The position numbers were made by a program, and so were the translations under genes. A stretch of DNA of 64,000 bases from Hymenobacter guriensis (GTDB lineage: Bacteria; Bacteroidota; Bacteroidia; Cytophagales; Hymenobacteraceae): positions 1-64,000 of the forward strand of contig NZ_JADWYK010000014.1 in the NCBI RefSeq assembly GCF_015773195.1. The letters are read 5' to 3'. Every line of letters starts with the position of its first letter. Within the stretch, counting starts at the first letter, position 1. Below are positions 1 to 7,739 of the stretch, one piece after another. The notes below the pieces were generated by a model, which worked only from the letters and a program-made list of their open reading frames with translations, was not told the DNA's origin and made no database searches.

Positions 1-87
1 ATTGGATGCGCATTTTCTGGCCTTCGTTCATATTGCCGCAACTATACTCTGGTTGCGCGACTGTTAACACTTCCTAGAAACAAGCAA

Positions 88-846
88 CTAACTCAGGGGC
101 TTCTCCGCCACAATGCGCAGGCGTTTGTAATCGGCCCGCCACTGCCCGTCCCGGAACAGAACGGGGCGCAGCTCGGCTTCGGTGGCAGCTAAAATGTCTG
201 CTTGGGTTTCGGGCTCAACGCCCCGGAAGAAATTGTCCCCAAACTGTTCAATCCAGTCCCGGAGGCCGGTATCTGGGTCGGCAAGGGGCGTTTCCCGGTC
301 ATAGTGCTGGGCTAGACGCACCCGGAACCCTTGCTGTTCGAGCAGCGCGGTGTACTCGGCCACTGAGGGAAAGTACCACCAGTCGGCGCGGGCGTGTGGG
401 TAGCTGTGCTGGTGCAGCTGGCGGAGCAGGGTATCCACAATCTGTCCCACGTTGCCCTTCCCGCCCAGCTCCGCTACGAAGCGCCCACCCGGCTTCAGGT
501 GCCGGTATACCTGCCGCACCACGGCCGCAGCGGCGGGAACCCAGTGTAGCGCGGCATTCGAAAATACGGCATCGAAGCGTTCCGGCAGCCCAAATGTGGC
601 CGCATCGGCCAGCCGGAAGTCAAGCGCCGGAAACTGCTGCCGGGCCTTGGCTAGCATGTCGGGCGAGGCATCCAGGCCCACTACGTTAGCGCCCCGGTTG
701 GCTATTTCCTGCGCCAACTCGCCGGCCCCGCAGCCCAGGTCCAGGACCCATTCGCCCGGCTGGGGAGCCAGCACGTCCACTAGGCCCGCGCCGTACTGGG
801 AAACGAAAGCGTGCTTCTGCGTGTACGAATCAGCATTCCAGTGCAT
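88..846 (-). CDS. class I SAM-dependent methyltransferase
   Basis: A 252-residue soluble protein with a Rossmann-type methyltransferase core. The glycine-rich SAM loop VLDLGCGAG lies at residues 34-42 and the acidic residue that would bind the ribose hydroxyls is D59 in VVGLDAS. A motif IV-like stretch (DAVFSNAALHWV) and the post-motif LKPGGRF follow. Overall it resembles the trans-aconitate methyltransferase/UbiE-like group, but the substrate cannot be read from sequence. It starts 60 bp beyond the ilvC stop on the same strand. A GC-rich hairpin fills that gap, so it is more likely a separate unit than a sixth ilv operon gene. No signal peptide or membrane segment is visible. Confidence 0.85.
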   Translation of the reverse strand: MHWNADSYTQKHAFVSQYGAGLVDVLAPQPGEWVLDLGCGAGELAQEIANRGANVVGLDASPDMLAKARQQFPALDFRLADAATFGLPERFDAVFSNAALHWVPAAAAVVRQVYRHLKPGGRFVAELGGKGNVGQIVDTLLRQLHQHSYPHARADWWYFPSVAEYTALLEQQGFRVRLAQHYDRETPLADPDTGLRDWIEQFGDNFFRGVEPETQADILAATEAELRPVLFRDGQWRADYKRLRIVAEKPLS

Positions 847-862
847 AAAACCAGCGAAAAGC

Positions 863-890
863 GGAAGGCTGGCGTTTCGGCCAGCCTTCC
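863..890 (-). terminator. hairpin after the ilv operon
   Basis: An 11-bp stem (GGAAGGCTGGC pairing with GCCAGCCTTCC) with a 6-nt loop sits between ilvC and the methyltransferase. On the minus strand it is followed by a short T-rich run (CTTTTC), on the plus strand by CTTATTTATTTTC. It is a plausible but imperfect intrinsic terminator for the ilv operon. Confidence 0.6.
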
Positions 891-906
891 CTTATTTATT
901 TTCTGA

Positions 907-1974
907 TTAGCTCAATTCTTCCACCTTTTCGGTGGCCTTGGAGCGCAACTCGCGCACAGTGGCGCCGGTCTGCCACAGCTCTGATTCGCGCACTTCCTTC
1001 AGCTCCGCTTCCAGCTCCTGGCGGTAGCCGGGCGTGGAGCCGCGCTGGATGGTGCGGGCGGCTTCGGCGCCGGAGGCTACACTGTCGTAGAGCTCGTTGA
1101 GCACGGGCAGGGTAGCCTCGCGGAACTTGCCTTTCCAGTCGAGGGCACCGCGCTGGGCTGTAACGGAGCAGTTGCTGAACATCCAGTCCATGCCGTTTTC
1201 GCCCACTAGCGGCACCAGGCTCTGGGTAAGTTCTTCCACGGTTTCGTTGAAGGCCTCGGAAGGGGAGTGGCCGCGCTGGCGCAGCACCTGGTACTGGGCC
1301 TCAATGATGCCAGCCAGGGCGCCCATCAGCACGCCCCGCTCGCCGGTGAGGTCGGAGTATACTTCGCGCTTGAAGTCGGTTTCAAACAAGTAGCCCGAGC
1401 CCACCCCGATGCCCAGGGCAATGGCCTTTTCGTAGGCGTGGCCGGTGGCATCCTGATACACGGCAAAGGACGAGTTGAGGCCACCACCGGCCACAAACAG
1501 GCGGCGCAGGCTGGTGCCGCTGCCCTTGGGCGCTACCAGCACCACGTCCACGTCGGCGGGCGGGATGATGTTGGTCTGGTCGTTGAAGGTGATGCCGAAG
1601 CCGTGCGAGAAGTACAGGGTTTTGCCGGCTGTGAGCCGGGCTTTCAGCGTGGGCCACACTGCAATCTGACCGGCGTCGGAAAGCAGGTTGGCAATGATGG
1701 TGCCGCGCTCCGCCGCTTCTTCGATGTCGAACAGGGTTTCACCTTCCACCCAGCCATCAGCTTCGGCCTTGCTCCAGGAGGCGGAGTCGCGGCGCTGCCC
1801 GATGATGACGTTGAAGCCATTGTCGCGCAGGTTCAGCGCCTGGCCGGGACCCTGCACGCCGTAGCCAATCACGGCAATGGTTTCATCCTTGAGAATCGTG
1901 CGGGCTTTTTCCAAAGGAAATTCGTCGCGGGTTACTACGTGCTCTTCTACGCCGCCGAAGTTGATGGTTGCCAT
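907..1974 (-). CDS. ilvC: ketol-acid reductoisomerase
   Basis: The 355-residue enzyme of valine/isoleucine synthesis that isomerises and reduces acetolactate or acetohydroxybutyrate with NAD(P)H and Mg2+. The nucleotide-binding loop GYGVQGPGQA is at residues 37-46. The NAD(P)-proximal lysine motif VAPKGSG is at 147-153. The C-terminal helical domain has the two acidic pairs expected of metal ligands, D208/E212 and E244/E248. It is slightly longer than the usual class I enzyme (about 330 residues). It is the last gene of ilvE-D-B-N-C, 128 bp after ilvN, and that gap contains a 20-bp hairpin. Control is expected from the attenuator ahead of ilvE. Confidence 0.95.
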   Translation of the reverse strand: MATINFGGVEEHVVTRDEFPLEKARTILKDETIAVIGYGVQGPGQALNLRDNGFNVIIGQRRDSASWSKAEADGWVEGETLFDIEEAAERGTIIANLLSDAGQIAVWPTLKARLTAGKTLYFSHGFGITFNDQTNIIPPADVDVVLVAPKGSGTSLRRLFVAGGGLNSSFAVYQDATGHAYEKAIALGIGVGSGYLFETDFKREVYSDLTGERGVLMGALAGIIEAQYQVLRQRGHSPSEAFNETVEELTQSLVPLVGENGMDWMFSNCSVTAQRGALDWKGKFREATLPVLNELYDSVASGAEAARTIQRGSTPGYRQELEAELKEVRESELWQTGATVRELRSKATEKVEELS

Positions 1975-2028
1975 GTTGGTTGGGAGTTGAGTGGTTGAAG
2001 GTTGAATGGTTTCTGTTTTTAGTTATTC

Positions 2029-2092
2029 GTTTTTAGTTGTTTGTTTTTGAGGAGGCGCCACGGCCAAAAACCAAAAACAAGCAACCAAAAAC
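2029..2092 (-). repeat. 20-bp hairpin in the ilvN-ilvC gap
   Basis: Arms 2029-2048 and 2073-2092 are complementary except for one G-U pair and one mismatch in the minus-strand transcript. The loop is 24 nt. The stem is A/T-rich (runs of T5/A5) and stands out against the GC-rich genes on both sides. It may be an mRNA processing or stability element, or an intergenic repeat. Confidence 0.6.
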
Positions 2093-2102
2093 CTACCGCA
2101 GG

Positions 2103-2699
2103 CTACATCGAAAACACCTTGTCGCGGCTGTTGAGGTAGTCGTTTTCGCTGACCTCCTGGCCGGGCTCGATGCGTTCAAACTCGCGGAGCTTATGGTGAA
2201 ATCCTTTGCTGCCTTTGATGATGGCAATGCGGGCCGAGCGCACAAATTCGATGAGGCCGTAGGGCTGCAGCACTGCCAGTAGCTTGTCGGTTTCCTCGCG
2301 GTGGCCGGTGGTTTCAAACACTGTGTAGTCCTTGCGAATGACCACGGCCCGGGCGCCGTGCTCCCGCAGCAGCCGCTCCACCAGGGCCCGCTCGGCAATG
2401 ACGTCGGTGGGCACTTTGTAGAGGGCCATTTCCTGCCAGATGACGTCCTCGTTGGGGTTGAAGTAGACCTTGAGCACTTCCACCTGCTTTTCGATCTGGC
2501 GGGCAATCTTGCGCACCACTTCCTCCGTCTCCACCACCACAATGTTGAAGCGGTGAATGCCTTCGATTTCCGAAGGAGAAGTGTTGAGGCTTTCGATGTT
2601 GATTTTGCGCCGCGAGAAGATGATGGCAATGCGGTTCAGCAGCCCCACCTGGTTCTCGGTATACACCGTGATGTTGTACTCGCACCGGTCGATGGTCAT
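2103..2699 (-). CDS. ilvN: acetolactate synthase small (regulatory) subunit
   Basis: A 198-residue protein with an N-terminal ACT domain (about residues 1-80: YNITVYTENQVGLLNRIAII, then RRKINIESLN), followed by the C-terminal domain that activates the large subunit. In this family the ACT dimer binds valine and gives feedback inhibition of the catalytic subunit. It lies directly downstream of ilvB in the same direction, separated by 106 bp that hold a long hairpin. Its length is typical for the longer small subunits. The ATG at 2699 begins the ACT domain with no spare N-terminal sequence, which supports the start. Confidence 0.93.
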   Translation of the reverse strand: MTIDRCEYNITVYTENQVGLLNRIAIIFSRRKINIESLNTSPSEIEGIHRFNIVVVETEEVVRKIARQIEKQVEVLKVYFNPNEDVIWQEMALYKVPTDVIAERALVERLLREHGARAVVIRKDYTVFETTGHREETDKLLAVLQPYGLIEFVRSARIAIIKGSKGFHHKLREFERIEPGQEVSENDYLNSRDKVFSM

Positions 2700-2716
2700 A
2701 GCGAAGTTGTGAAATT

Positions 2717-2794
2717 GTGAGATAGTGAAATGGTGAGTTTTGTAAAGAGTAGGATAAGTTGTCAGTTGGAAAACTCACCATTTCACCATCTCAC
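2717..2794 (-). repeat. 24-bp hairpin in the ilvB-ilvN gap
   Basis: Arms 2717-2740 and 2771-2794 pair over 24 bp with a single mismatch, around a 30-nt loop. The arms are built from GTGA-type words (GTGAGAT, GTGAAATGGTGAG). Similar words recur in the intergenic region near 9623-9655, so this looks like a species-specific intergenic linker and not a classical terminator. No T-run follows it. Confidence 0.65.
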
Positions 2795-2805
2795 CAAATC
2801 ATCGT

Positions 2806-4569
2806 TTACCGCAGCCTTATTTCGCCTACGCCGCATCCCTGCGGCACCATAGGAAAGATGTTGTTTTCGCGGGTCACCATCACCTCTAGCAGAAAGGAGC
2901 CGGGGTGCTCCAGCATCTCACGCAGGGCGTCCTGCAGATCGGCGCGGGCATCCACGCGGCGGCCGGCTATGCTGTAGCCCTGGGCCACCGTCACGTAGTC
3001 GGGGCTGGCAATGTCCACGAAGGAGTAGCGCCGCTCGTGGAACAGCTCCTGCCACTGGCGCACCATGCCCAGAAACTGGTTGTTGAGCAGCAGAATCTTT
3101 ACATTCACGCCCGTTTGCATGATGGTGCCCAGCTCCTGAATCGTCATCTGAATGCCCCCGTCGCCAATAACGGCTACTACCTGCCGTTCCGGTGCCCCGA
3201 ACTTGGCCCCGATGGCGGCGGGCAGGGCGAAGCCCATAGTGCCCAGGCCCCCGCTGGTGATGTTGCTGCGGGTGTGGTTGAGCTTGGCGTAGCGGCAGGC
3301 CACCATCTGGTGCTGGCCCACGTCCGTCACGATAATAGCCTCGCCTTGGGTTAGCTCATTCAGCTGCTGGATGACTTCCCCCATGGTTAGCTCGTCGGAG
3401 GTCGGGAACAGCTCATCCTGGATGACGGCGGCAATTTCCTCGGCATCATGCTCCGTGAAGCGCTGCCGCCACTCGGGGTAGGTGCGGGCCTGCACCAGCT
3501 GCGTGAGCAGGGGCAGGGTTTCCTTGCAGTCGCCCCATACCGGCACCGTAGCCTTCAGGTTCTTGTCAATTTCCGTGGGGTCGATGTCGAGGTGAACAAC
3601 CTGGGCCTGGCGGGCGTACTTGTCGAGGCGGCCCGTTACCCGGTCGTCGAAGCGCATGCCGATGGCAATGAGTACGTCGCACTCGTTGGTCAGCACGTTG
3701 GGGCCGTAGTTGCCATGCATGCCCAGCATTCCCACGTTGAGCGGGTGCCCGGTAGGTAGTGCGCCGGCGCCCAGAATCGTCCAGGCCGCCGGGATGCCGC
3801 TTTTCTCAATGAACTCCCGAAACTCCTGCTCCGCCTGGCCCAGCAGCACGCCCTGCCCCCAGAGCACCAGGGGGCGTTTGGCCTGGTTGATAAGCTCGGC
3901 CGCCTGCGCCACGTACTCAGGCCGCACAATAGGCTTGGGGCGGTAGCTGCGGATGTGGGTGCAGGACTCATACGGCGTGAAATCGGCCTTCTGAATCTGA
4001 GCGTTCTTGGTAATATCGATAAGTACCGGGCCAGGGCGGCCGCTATGGGCAATGTAGAAGGCTCTGGCCAGTACCTCGGGAATTTCACTGGCATCCGTTA
4101 CCTGGTGGTTCCACTTGGTAATGGGCGTGGTGATGTTGATGATGTCGGTTTCCTGGAAGGCATCGGTGCCCAGCAAGTGCGCGAAAACCTGCCCCGTAAT
4201 ACACACCAGCGGGGTGCTGTCAATCAGGGCATCGGCCAGACCGGTGACGAGGTTGGTGGCGCCAGGGCCGCTGGTGGCGAAGACCACGCCCACTTTGCCC
4301 GACGACCGTGCGTAGCCCTGAGCCGCATGGATCCCGCCCTGCTCGTGGCGCACCAGCACGTGGTTCAGCTGCTCTTTAAAGTCATAGAGGGCGTCATAAA
4401 TAGGAATGATGGCGCCGCCCGGATACCCGAAAATGGTGTCCACGCCTTCGGCCAGCAGGGCGTGCAGCGTAGCCTCAGCGCCGGAAAGCGTGCGGGTAGC
4501 TGCAGGTGCCGCGGCCACGACCGTTTCAGGCGAGGTCGGCGCGGGCTGGGGTTGCTCTTTCGTGTACAT
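2806..4569 (-). CDS. ilvB: acetolactate synthase large (catalytic) subunit
   Basis: A 587-residue thiamine-diphosphate enzyme that makes 2-acetolactate from pyruvate or 2-aceto-2-hydroxybutyrate from pyruvate plus 2-ketobutyrate. The catalytic glutamate is E76 (VRHEQGG). The TPP/Mg motif runs from GDGG (D470) to NN (residues 496-497). The N-terminus has about 28 extra Pro/Ala-rich residues before the conserved SGAEA. The ATG at 4569 overlaps the 3' end of ilvD by 44 bp. An in-frame GTG at 4518 (residue 18) would remove the overlap and still keep the whole conserved domain. The partner regulatory subunit ilvN follows. Confidence 0.95.
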   Translation of the reverse strand: MYTKEQPQPAPTSPETVVAAAPAATRTLSGAEATLHALLAEGVDTIFGYPGGAIIPIYDALYDFKEQLNHVLVRHEQGGIHAAQGYARSSGKVGVVFATSGPGATNLVTGLADALIDSTPLVCITGQVFAHLLGTDAFQETDIINITTPITKWNHQVTDASEIPEVLARAFYIAHSGRPGPVLIDITKNAQIQKADFTPYESCTHIRSYRPKPIVRPEYVAQAAELINQAKRPLVLWGQGVLLGQAEQEFREFIEKSGIPAAWTILGAGALPTGHPLNVGMLGMHGNYGPNVLTNECDVLIAIGMRFDDRVTGRLDKYARQAQVVHLDIDPTEIDKNLKATVPVWGDCKETLPLLTQLVQARTYPEWRQRFTEHDAEEIAAVIQDELFPTSDELTMGEVIQQLNELTQGEAIIVTDVGQHQMVACRYAKLNHTRSNITSGGLGTMGFALPAAIGAKFGAPERQVVAVIGDGGIQMTIQELGTIMQTGVNVKILLLNNQFLGMVRQWQELFHERRYSFVDIASPDYVTVAQGYSIAGRRVDARADLQDALREMLEHPGSFLLEVMVTRENNIFPMVPQGCGVGEIRLR

Positions 4570-6250
4570 GATCTTCCTCGTAATCGGTGATACAGCCGCG
4601 GCTTGCGTCGCTGACCGTGCGGATATACTTCAGCAATACGCCCTGCTGCACACTCGGCCGGGGCCGCTGCCACTGCTGGCGACGCAGCTCCAGCAGGGCT
4701 GCGTCTACCTGCACATCAATGGTGTTGGTGCCGGCATCCAGTACAATCCAGTCGCCGTCTTCCACCAGGGCGATGGTGCCGCCGTCGTAGGCCTCGGGGC
4801 ACACGTGGCCGATGACGAAGCCATGCGTGCCGCCCGAAAAGCGCCCGTCGGTAATCAGGGCCACTTTGTCGCCGAGGCCCGCGCCGATGATGGCGGAGGT
4901 GGGCTTGAGCATTTCTGGCATGCCCGGCCCACCCTTGGGCCCCACGTAGCGAATCACGACCACGTGGCCGGGCTGAATCTTGCCCTGCGTAATGCCTTCG
5001 TTGAGCTCTTCCTCGGAGTTAAACACCACAGCCGGGCCTTCAAACCGCAGGCCTTCCTTGCCAGTGATTTTGGCCACCGCTCCTTTGGTGGCCAGGTTGC
5101 CGTACAGAATCTGAATGTGGCCGTCGGCTTTGATAGGGTTAACCAGGGGGCGCAGCAGGTCCTGCTCGGCGCCCAGGGGCTGCACGTCGGCCAGGTTTTC
5201 GGCTAGCGTCCGGCCCGTTACGGTCAGCAGGTCGCCGTGGAGCAGGCCCGCGTTGAGCATGGTCTTCATCACGGCCGGCACCCCGCCTAGGGCCGACAAA
5301 TCCTCCATCAGGTATTTACCGCTGGGTTTCAGGTCGGCCAGCACGGGCACGCGGTTGCTCACGGCCTGGAAGTCTTCCATCGTCAGGTGCACGCCGGCGG
5401 CGTGGGCAATGGCAATGAGGTGAAGCACGGCGTTGGTGGAGCCGCCCAGCACGGTGGTCATCACCAGGGCGTTTTCAAAGGCCTCGCGCACCAGAATGTC
5501 GCGAGGCTTGAGGTCCAGCTCCAGCAGGCGGCGCAGGTAGCCGCCGGCGTCGTGGCACTCCTGCTGCTTTTCGGCGCTTACGGCGGGGGAGGACGAGGAA
5601 AACGGAACACTCATGCCCAGCGTTTCAATAGCGGCCGCCATCGTATTCGCCGTGTACATGCCTCCACACGCCCCCGGACCCGGGCAGGCGTTGTGGATAA
5701 TGCCTTTGTAATCCTCGTCCGATATCTGCCCCTGTAGCTTTTTGCCGTAGGCCTCAAAACACGAAACAATGTTGAGTTGCTGCCCTTTGAAGGTGCCACC
5801 CTTGATGGTGCCGCCGTACACCATCAGCGAAGGCCGGTTGAGGCGGGCCATGGCAATGAGGGCACCGGGCATGTTCTTGTCGCAGCCCATCACGCAGGCC
5901 AGGGCATCGTAGTTGTGGGCCCCGGCCATGGCCTCAATGGAATCGGCAATAATTTCGCGCGAAACCAGAGAGTAGCGCATACCCGCTGTGCCGTTGGTAA
6001 TGCCGTCCGACACACCGATGGTATTGAAGCGCAGCCCCACTAGGCCCTGCTGCTGCACGCCCGCCTTAACCTGGTCGGCCAAGCCGTTGAGGTGCATGTT
6101 ACAGGTGTTGCCTTCGAAGCCCGTGGAGCAGATGCCCACGAACGGCTTGCGCAAATCCTCATCCGACAGCCCCGAGCCGATGAGCATGGCCTGGGAAGCC
6201 GGCAGGCTGTTGTCCTGGGTGTAGATGCGGCTGTATTTATTCAGAATCAT
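4526..6250 (-). CDS. ilvD: dihydroxy-acid dehydratase
   Basis: A 574-residue Fe-S dehydratase that converts dihydroxyisovalerate or dihydroxymethylvalerate to the 2-keto acids. The iron-sulfur ligands expected for the family are visible: C50 (GNTCN), C123 (MGCDKN) and C195 (GACGGM). The neighbouring lysine K125 is the usual carbamylated Mg2+ ligand. Its length matches the family. Its 3' end overlaps the annotated ilvB start by 44 bp, which suggests translational coupling unless ilvB begins at the downstream GTG. It follows ilvE after 104 bp of AT-rich repeats. Confidence 0.95.
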   Translation of the reverse strand: MILNKYSRIYTQDNSLPASQAMLIGSGLSDEDLRKPFVGICSTGFEGNTCNMHLNGLADQVKAGVQQQGLVGLRFNTIGVSDGITNGTAGMRYSLVSREIIADSIEAMAGAHNYDALACVMGCDKNMPGALIAMARLNRPSLMVYGGTIKGGTFKGQQLNIVSCFEAYGKKLQGQISDEDYKGIIHNACPGPGACGGMYTANTMAAAIETLGMSVPFSSSSPAVSAEKQQECHDAGGYLRRLLELDLKPRDILVREAFENALVMTTVLGGSTNAVLHLIAIAHAAGVHLTMEDFQAVSNRVPVLADLKPSGKYLMEDLSALGGVPAVMKTMLNAGLLHGDLLTVTGRTLAENLADVQPLGAEQDLLRPLVNPIKADGHIQILYGNLATKGAVAKITGKEGLRFEGPAVVFNSEEELNEGITQGKIQPGHVVVIRYVGPKGGPGMPEMLKPTSAIIGAGLGDKVALITDGRFSGGTHGFVIGHVCPEAYDGGTIALVEDGDWIVLDAGTNTIDVQVDAALLELRRQQWQRPRPSVQQGVLLKYIRTVSDASRGCITDYEEDHVHERATPARADLA

Positions 6251-6258
6251 GTAGTTGA

Positions 6259-6289
6259 GAATGTGCTAATGTGTGGGAATGTGCTAATG
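6259..6289. repeat. direct repeat of GAATGTGCTAATG in the ilvE-ilvD gap
   Basis: The 13-mer GAATGTGCTAATG occurs at 6259-6271 and 6277-6289, with a degenerate third copy near 6335. The same word is found at 11924-11936, and its reverse complement at 12103-12115, both outside genes. It is therefore a dispersed intergenic repeat and not specific to the ilv operon. Confidence 0.7.
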
Positions 6290-6354
6290 CAGGAAAATAA
6301 TGCCCTAGTGTGCTAAATGTGGGTAATGTGCTGATAAGTTGCTCGTTCTGTTGT

Positions 6355-7257
6355 CTAAGCTTTAATTTCTAAGCTCTCAGTTCTAATAGGCTGCCCAGTT
6401 ACCAAGGCCTGGTAGTGGCTAGCCAGCATGCCACCGATGGTTTGCTGGAAAGGTGTCGAGAAGGTCACGTCATCGACTGATGCCACGCCGATAACCTCGG
6501 CGGCGGTACCCGTCATGAAGGCGGCGGAAGCGGTGCGCAGCTCCTCGGGCCGGAAGAACTGCTCGTGTACCGTGATGCCGGCTTCGCGGGCCAGGTCGAT
6601 GATGGTGTTGCGGGTGATGCCGCGCAGGATGCTGCCCTGAGGAGCGGTGTACAGCTCGCCTTCCCGCTCGAAAAAGAAGTTGGCGCCGGGGCCCTCGGCC
6701 ACGTAGCCGTTCATATCCAGCAGCAGCGCTTCGTCGTAGCCCCGGCCCTTGGCCTCGGTGCTGGCAATGATAGAGTTGACGTAGTGGCCGGCGACTTTCG
6801 CTTCAATGGGTACGGCCTTGGGATTGGGCCGCTCATAGGGCGAGATGGTGAGGCGCAGGCTCTGGTCGCCGAGGTACTTGCCCCATTCCCACACGGCAAT
6901 CAGCAGGTTGCCGGAGGAGGCGGCTTTCAAACTCATGTTGGGCGTGGCAGCATACACCAGGGGTCGGAGGTAGGCATCGGTGAGGTTATTGCGCTCCAGT
7001 ACTTCATAGCTGATACGCGTCAGCTCCTCCACCGAGTAAGCCAGCGGCAGCCCAATGGATTTACAGGAATAGTGCAGCCGCTCGTAGTGTTCTTCGGCCT
7101 TGAAAATGCGCGTACCGGCCGGCGTCTGGTAGGCCCGGATGCCCTCGAACACGGCGTAGCCATAGTGCAGCGACTGGGCATAAACGCCGCACGTAGCCTG
7201 CTCGGCCGGTACAAACTCGCCATCCAGGAAAGCAACGGTATCAGAGGTGAAGTACAT
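6355..7257 (-). CDS. ilvE: branched-chain amino acid aminotransferase
   Basis: A 300-residue fold-type IV PLP enzyme that performs the last step of Val/Ile/Leu synthesis with glutamate as amino donor. The Schiff-base lysine is K154 (IEAKVAGHYVNS). The phosphate/cofactor motif EGPGANFFF is at 188-196, and the substrate-side motif HYGYAVFEGIRAY is at 31-43. Its length is standard. It is the first structural gene of the ilv operon. Upstream lies a 147-nt leader holding a Leu/Ile/Val-rich peptide and an intrinsic terminator, so expression should depend on branched-chain aminoacyl-tRNA supply. Confidence 0.94.
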   Translation of the reverse strand: MYFTSDTVAFLDGEFVPAEQATCGVYAQSLHYGYAVFEGIRAYQTPAGTRIFKAEEHYERLHYSCKSIGLPLAYSVEELTRISYEVLERNNLTDAYLRPLVYAATPNMSLKAASSGNLLIAVWEWGKYLGDQSLRLTISPYERPNPKAVPIEAKVAGHYVNSIIASTEAKGRGYDEALLLDMNGYVAEGPGANFFFEREGELYTAPQGSILRGITRNTIIDLAREAGITVHEQFFRPEELRTASAAFMTGTAAEVIGVASVDDVTFSTPFQQTIGGMLASHYQALVTGQPIRTESLEIKA

Positions 7258-7282
7258 GCGGGAGACTTGCGGGAGGTGAGAA

Positions 7283-7319
7283 TAAAAAAGCCTTTCAGAG
7301 CACTAGGCTGCGAAAGGCT
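7283..7319 (-). terminator. attenuator terminator ahead of ilvE
   Basis: On the minus strand AGCCTTTC (7319-7312) pairs with GAAAGGCT (7296-7289), with a short inner stem, and is directly followed by TTTTTTA. This is an intrinsic terminator 31 nt before the ilvE start codon. Its 5' arm is also part of an alternative pairing: 7306-7317 (CCTTTCGCAGCC on the minus strand) can pair with GGCTGAAAGG at 7353-7344, with a 2-nt bulge, which overlaps the leader peptide stop codon. The terminator and antiterminator are mutually exclusive. Confidence 0.8.
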
Positions 7320-7347
7320 GCTGGCGTGGCGGGTAACGCGGTTCCTT

Positions 7348-7404
7348 TCAGCCTGGCAGCGGCAGCGTAATGACTGGTCCGACGGAAGTGAAAATCAAGG
7401 TCAT
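7348..7404 (-). CDS. ilv operon leader peptide (attenuation peptide)
   Basis: An 18-codon reading frame, MTLIFTSVGPVITLPLPG then TGA, ends 90 nt before the ilvE ATG. Seven of 18 residues are Leu, Ile or Val and three are Thr, the amino acids relevant to this operon. The TGA lies inside the 5' arm of the antiterminator (7344-7353). A ribosome that finishes the peptide would mask this arm and allow termination. A ribosome stalled on earlier Leu/Ile/Val codons would leave it free to antiterminate. The logic matches the enterobacterial ilv/leu leaders. No Shine-Dalgarno sequence is evident, as is common in Bacteroidota. Confidence 0.72.
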   Translation of the reverse strand: MTLIFTSVGPVITLPLPG

Positions 7405-7739
7405 GTGAGGCGAAAGGGAAAAACAACGGTGGAGGACGGGCGGGGCGCTTGGTTTGATTCTATTCGCTCGACTGAGTAATATCCAGTCGAGCCGGGTTTA
7501 AGCGAAACGGCCGGCTGCATGCAGGGCCGCCAGCCCGCCGCTACCAACGAAATAAATTGTGCCGACCAGGAAGTGGAAAAGTGCTCCGACATGTCATCTT
7601 TGCGTTGTTAGGATGATAGCAAGTACATCAGCTACAGCACGTAATTAAAACTTTCTCTTCAGCCGCCTACTATTTCTACTATTTGCGCTTTGTTTGGTAA
7701 GTAACTGTAAAACAGAACGTTGATTTTTTTGTAAATACA
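7405..7739. other. divergent regulatory region between the ilv leader and the next gene
   Basis: This 335-bp gap separates the minus-strand ilv leader from the plus-strand gene at 7740. It must contain both promoters, but I could not place a convincing TTTG-N19-TAnnTTTG pair on either strand. The 9-bp inverted repeat at 7466-7492 is the only strong structure. The last 100 bp before 7740 are AT-rich. Confidence 0.5.
7466..7492. promoter_or_regulatory. palindrome upstream of the ilv leader
   Basis: A perfect 9-bp inverted repeat GCTCGACTG-N9-CAGTCGAGC lies 62-88 bp upstream of the leader peptide ATG. It has no following T-run on the minus strand, so it is a better candidate for an operator than for a terminator. 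No matching second copy was noticed elsewhere in the window. Confidence 0.45.

Noticed and set aside
7337..7348. T-box-like word in the ilv leader (AAAGGAACCGCG on the minus strand)
   Set aside because: Only part of the T-box core is present: the UGGN bulge, the specifier stem and other T-box parts are missing, and T-boxes are not typical of Bacteroidota. The ribosome-mediated attenuator explains the region better.
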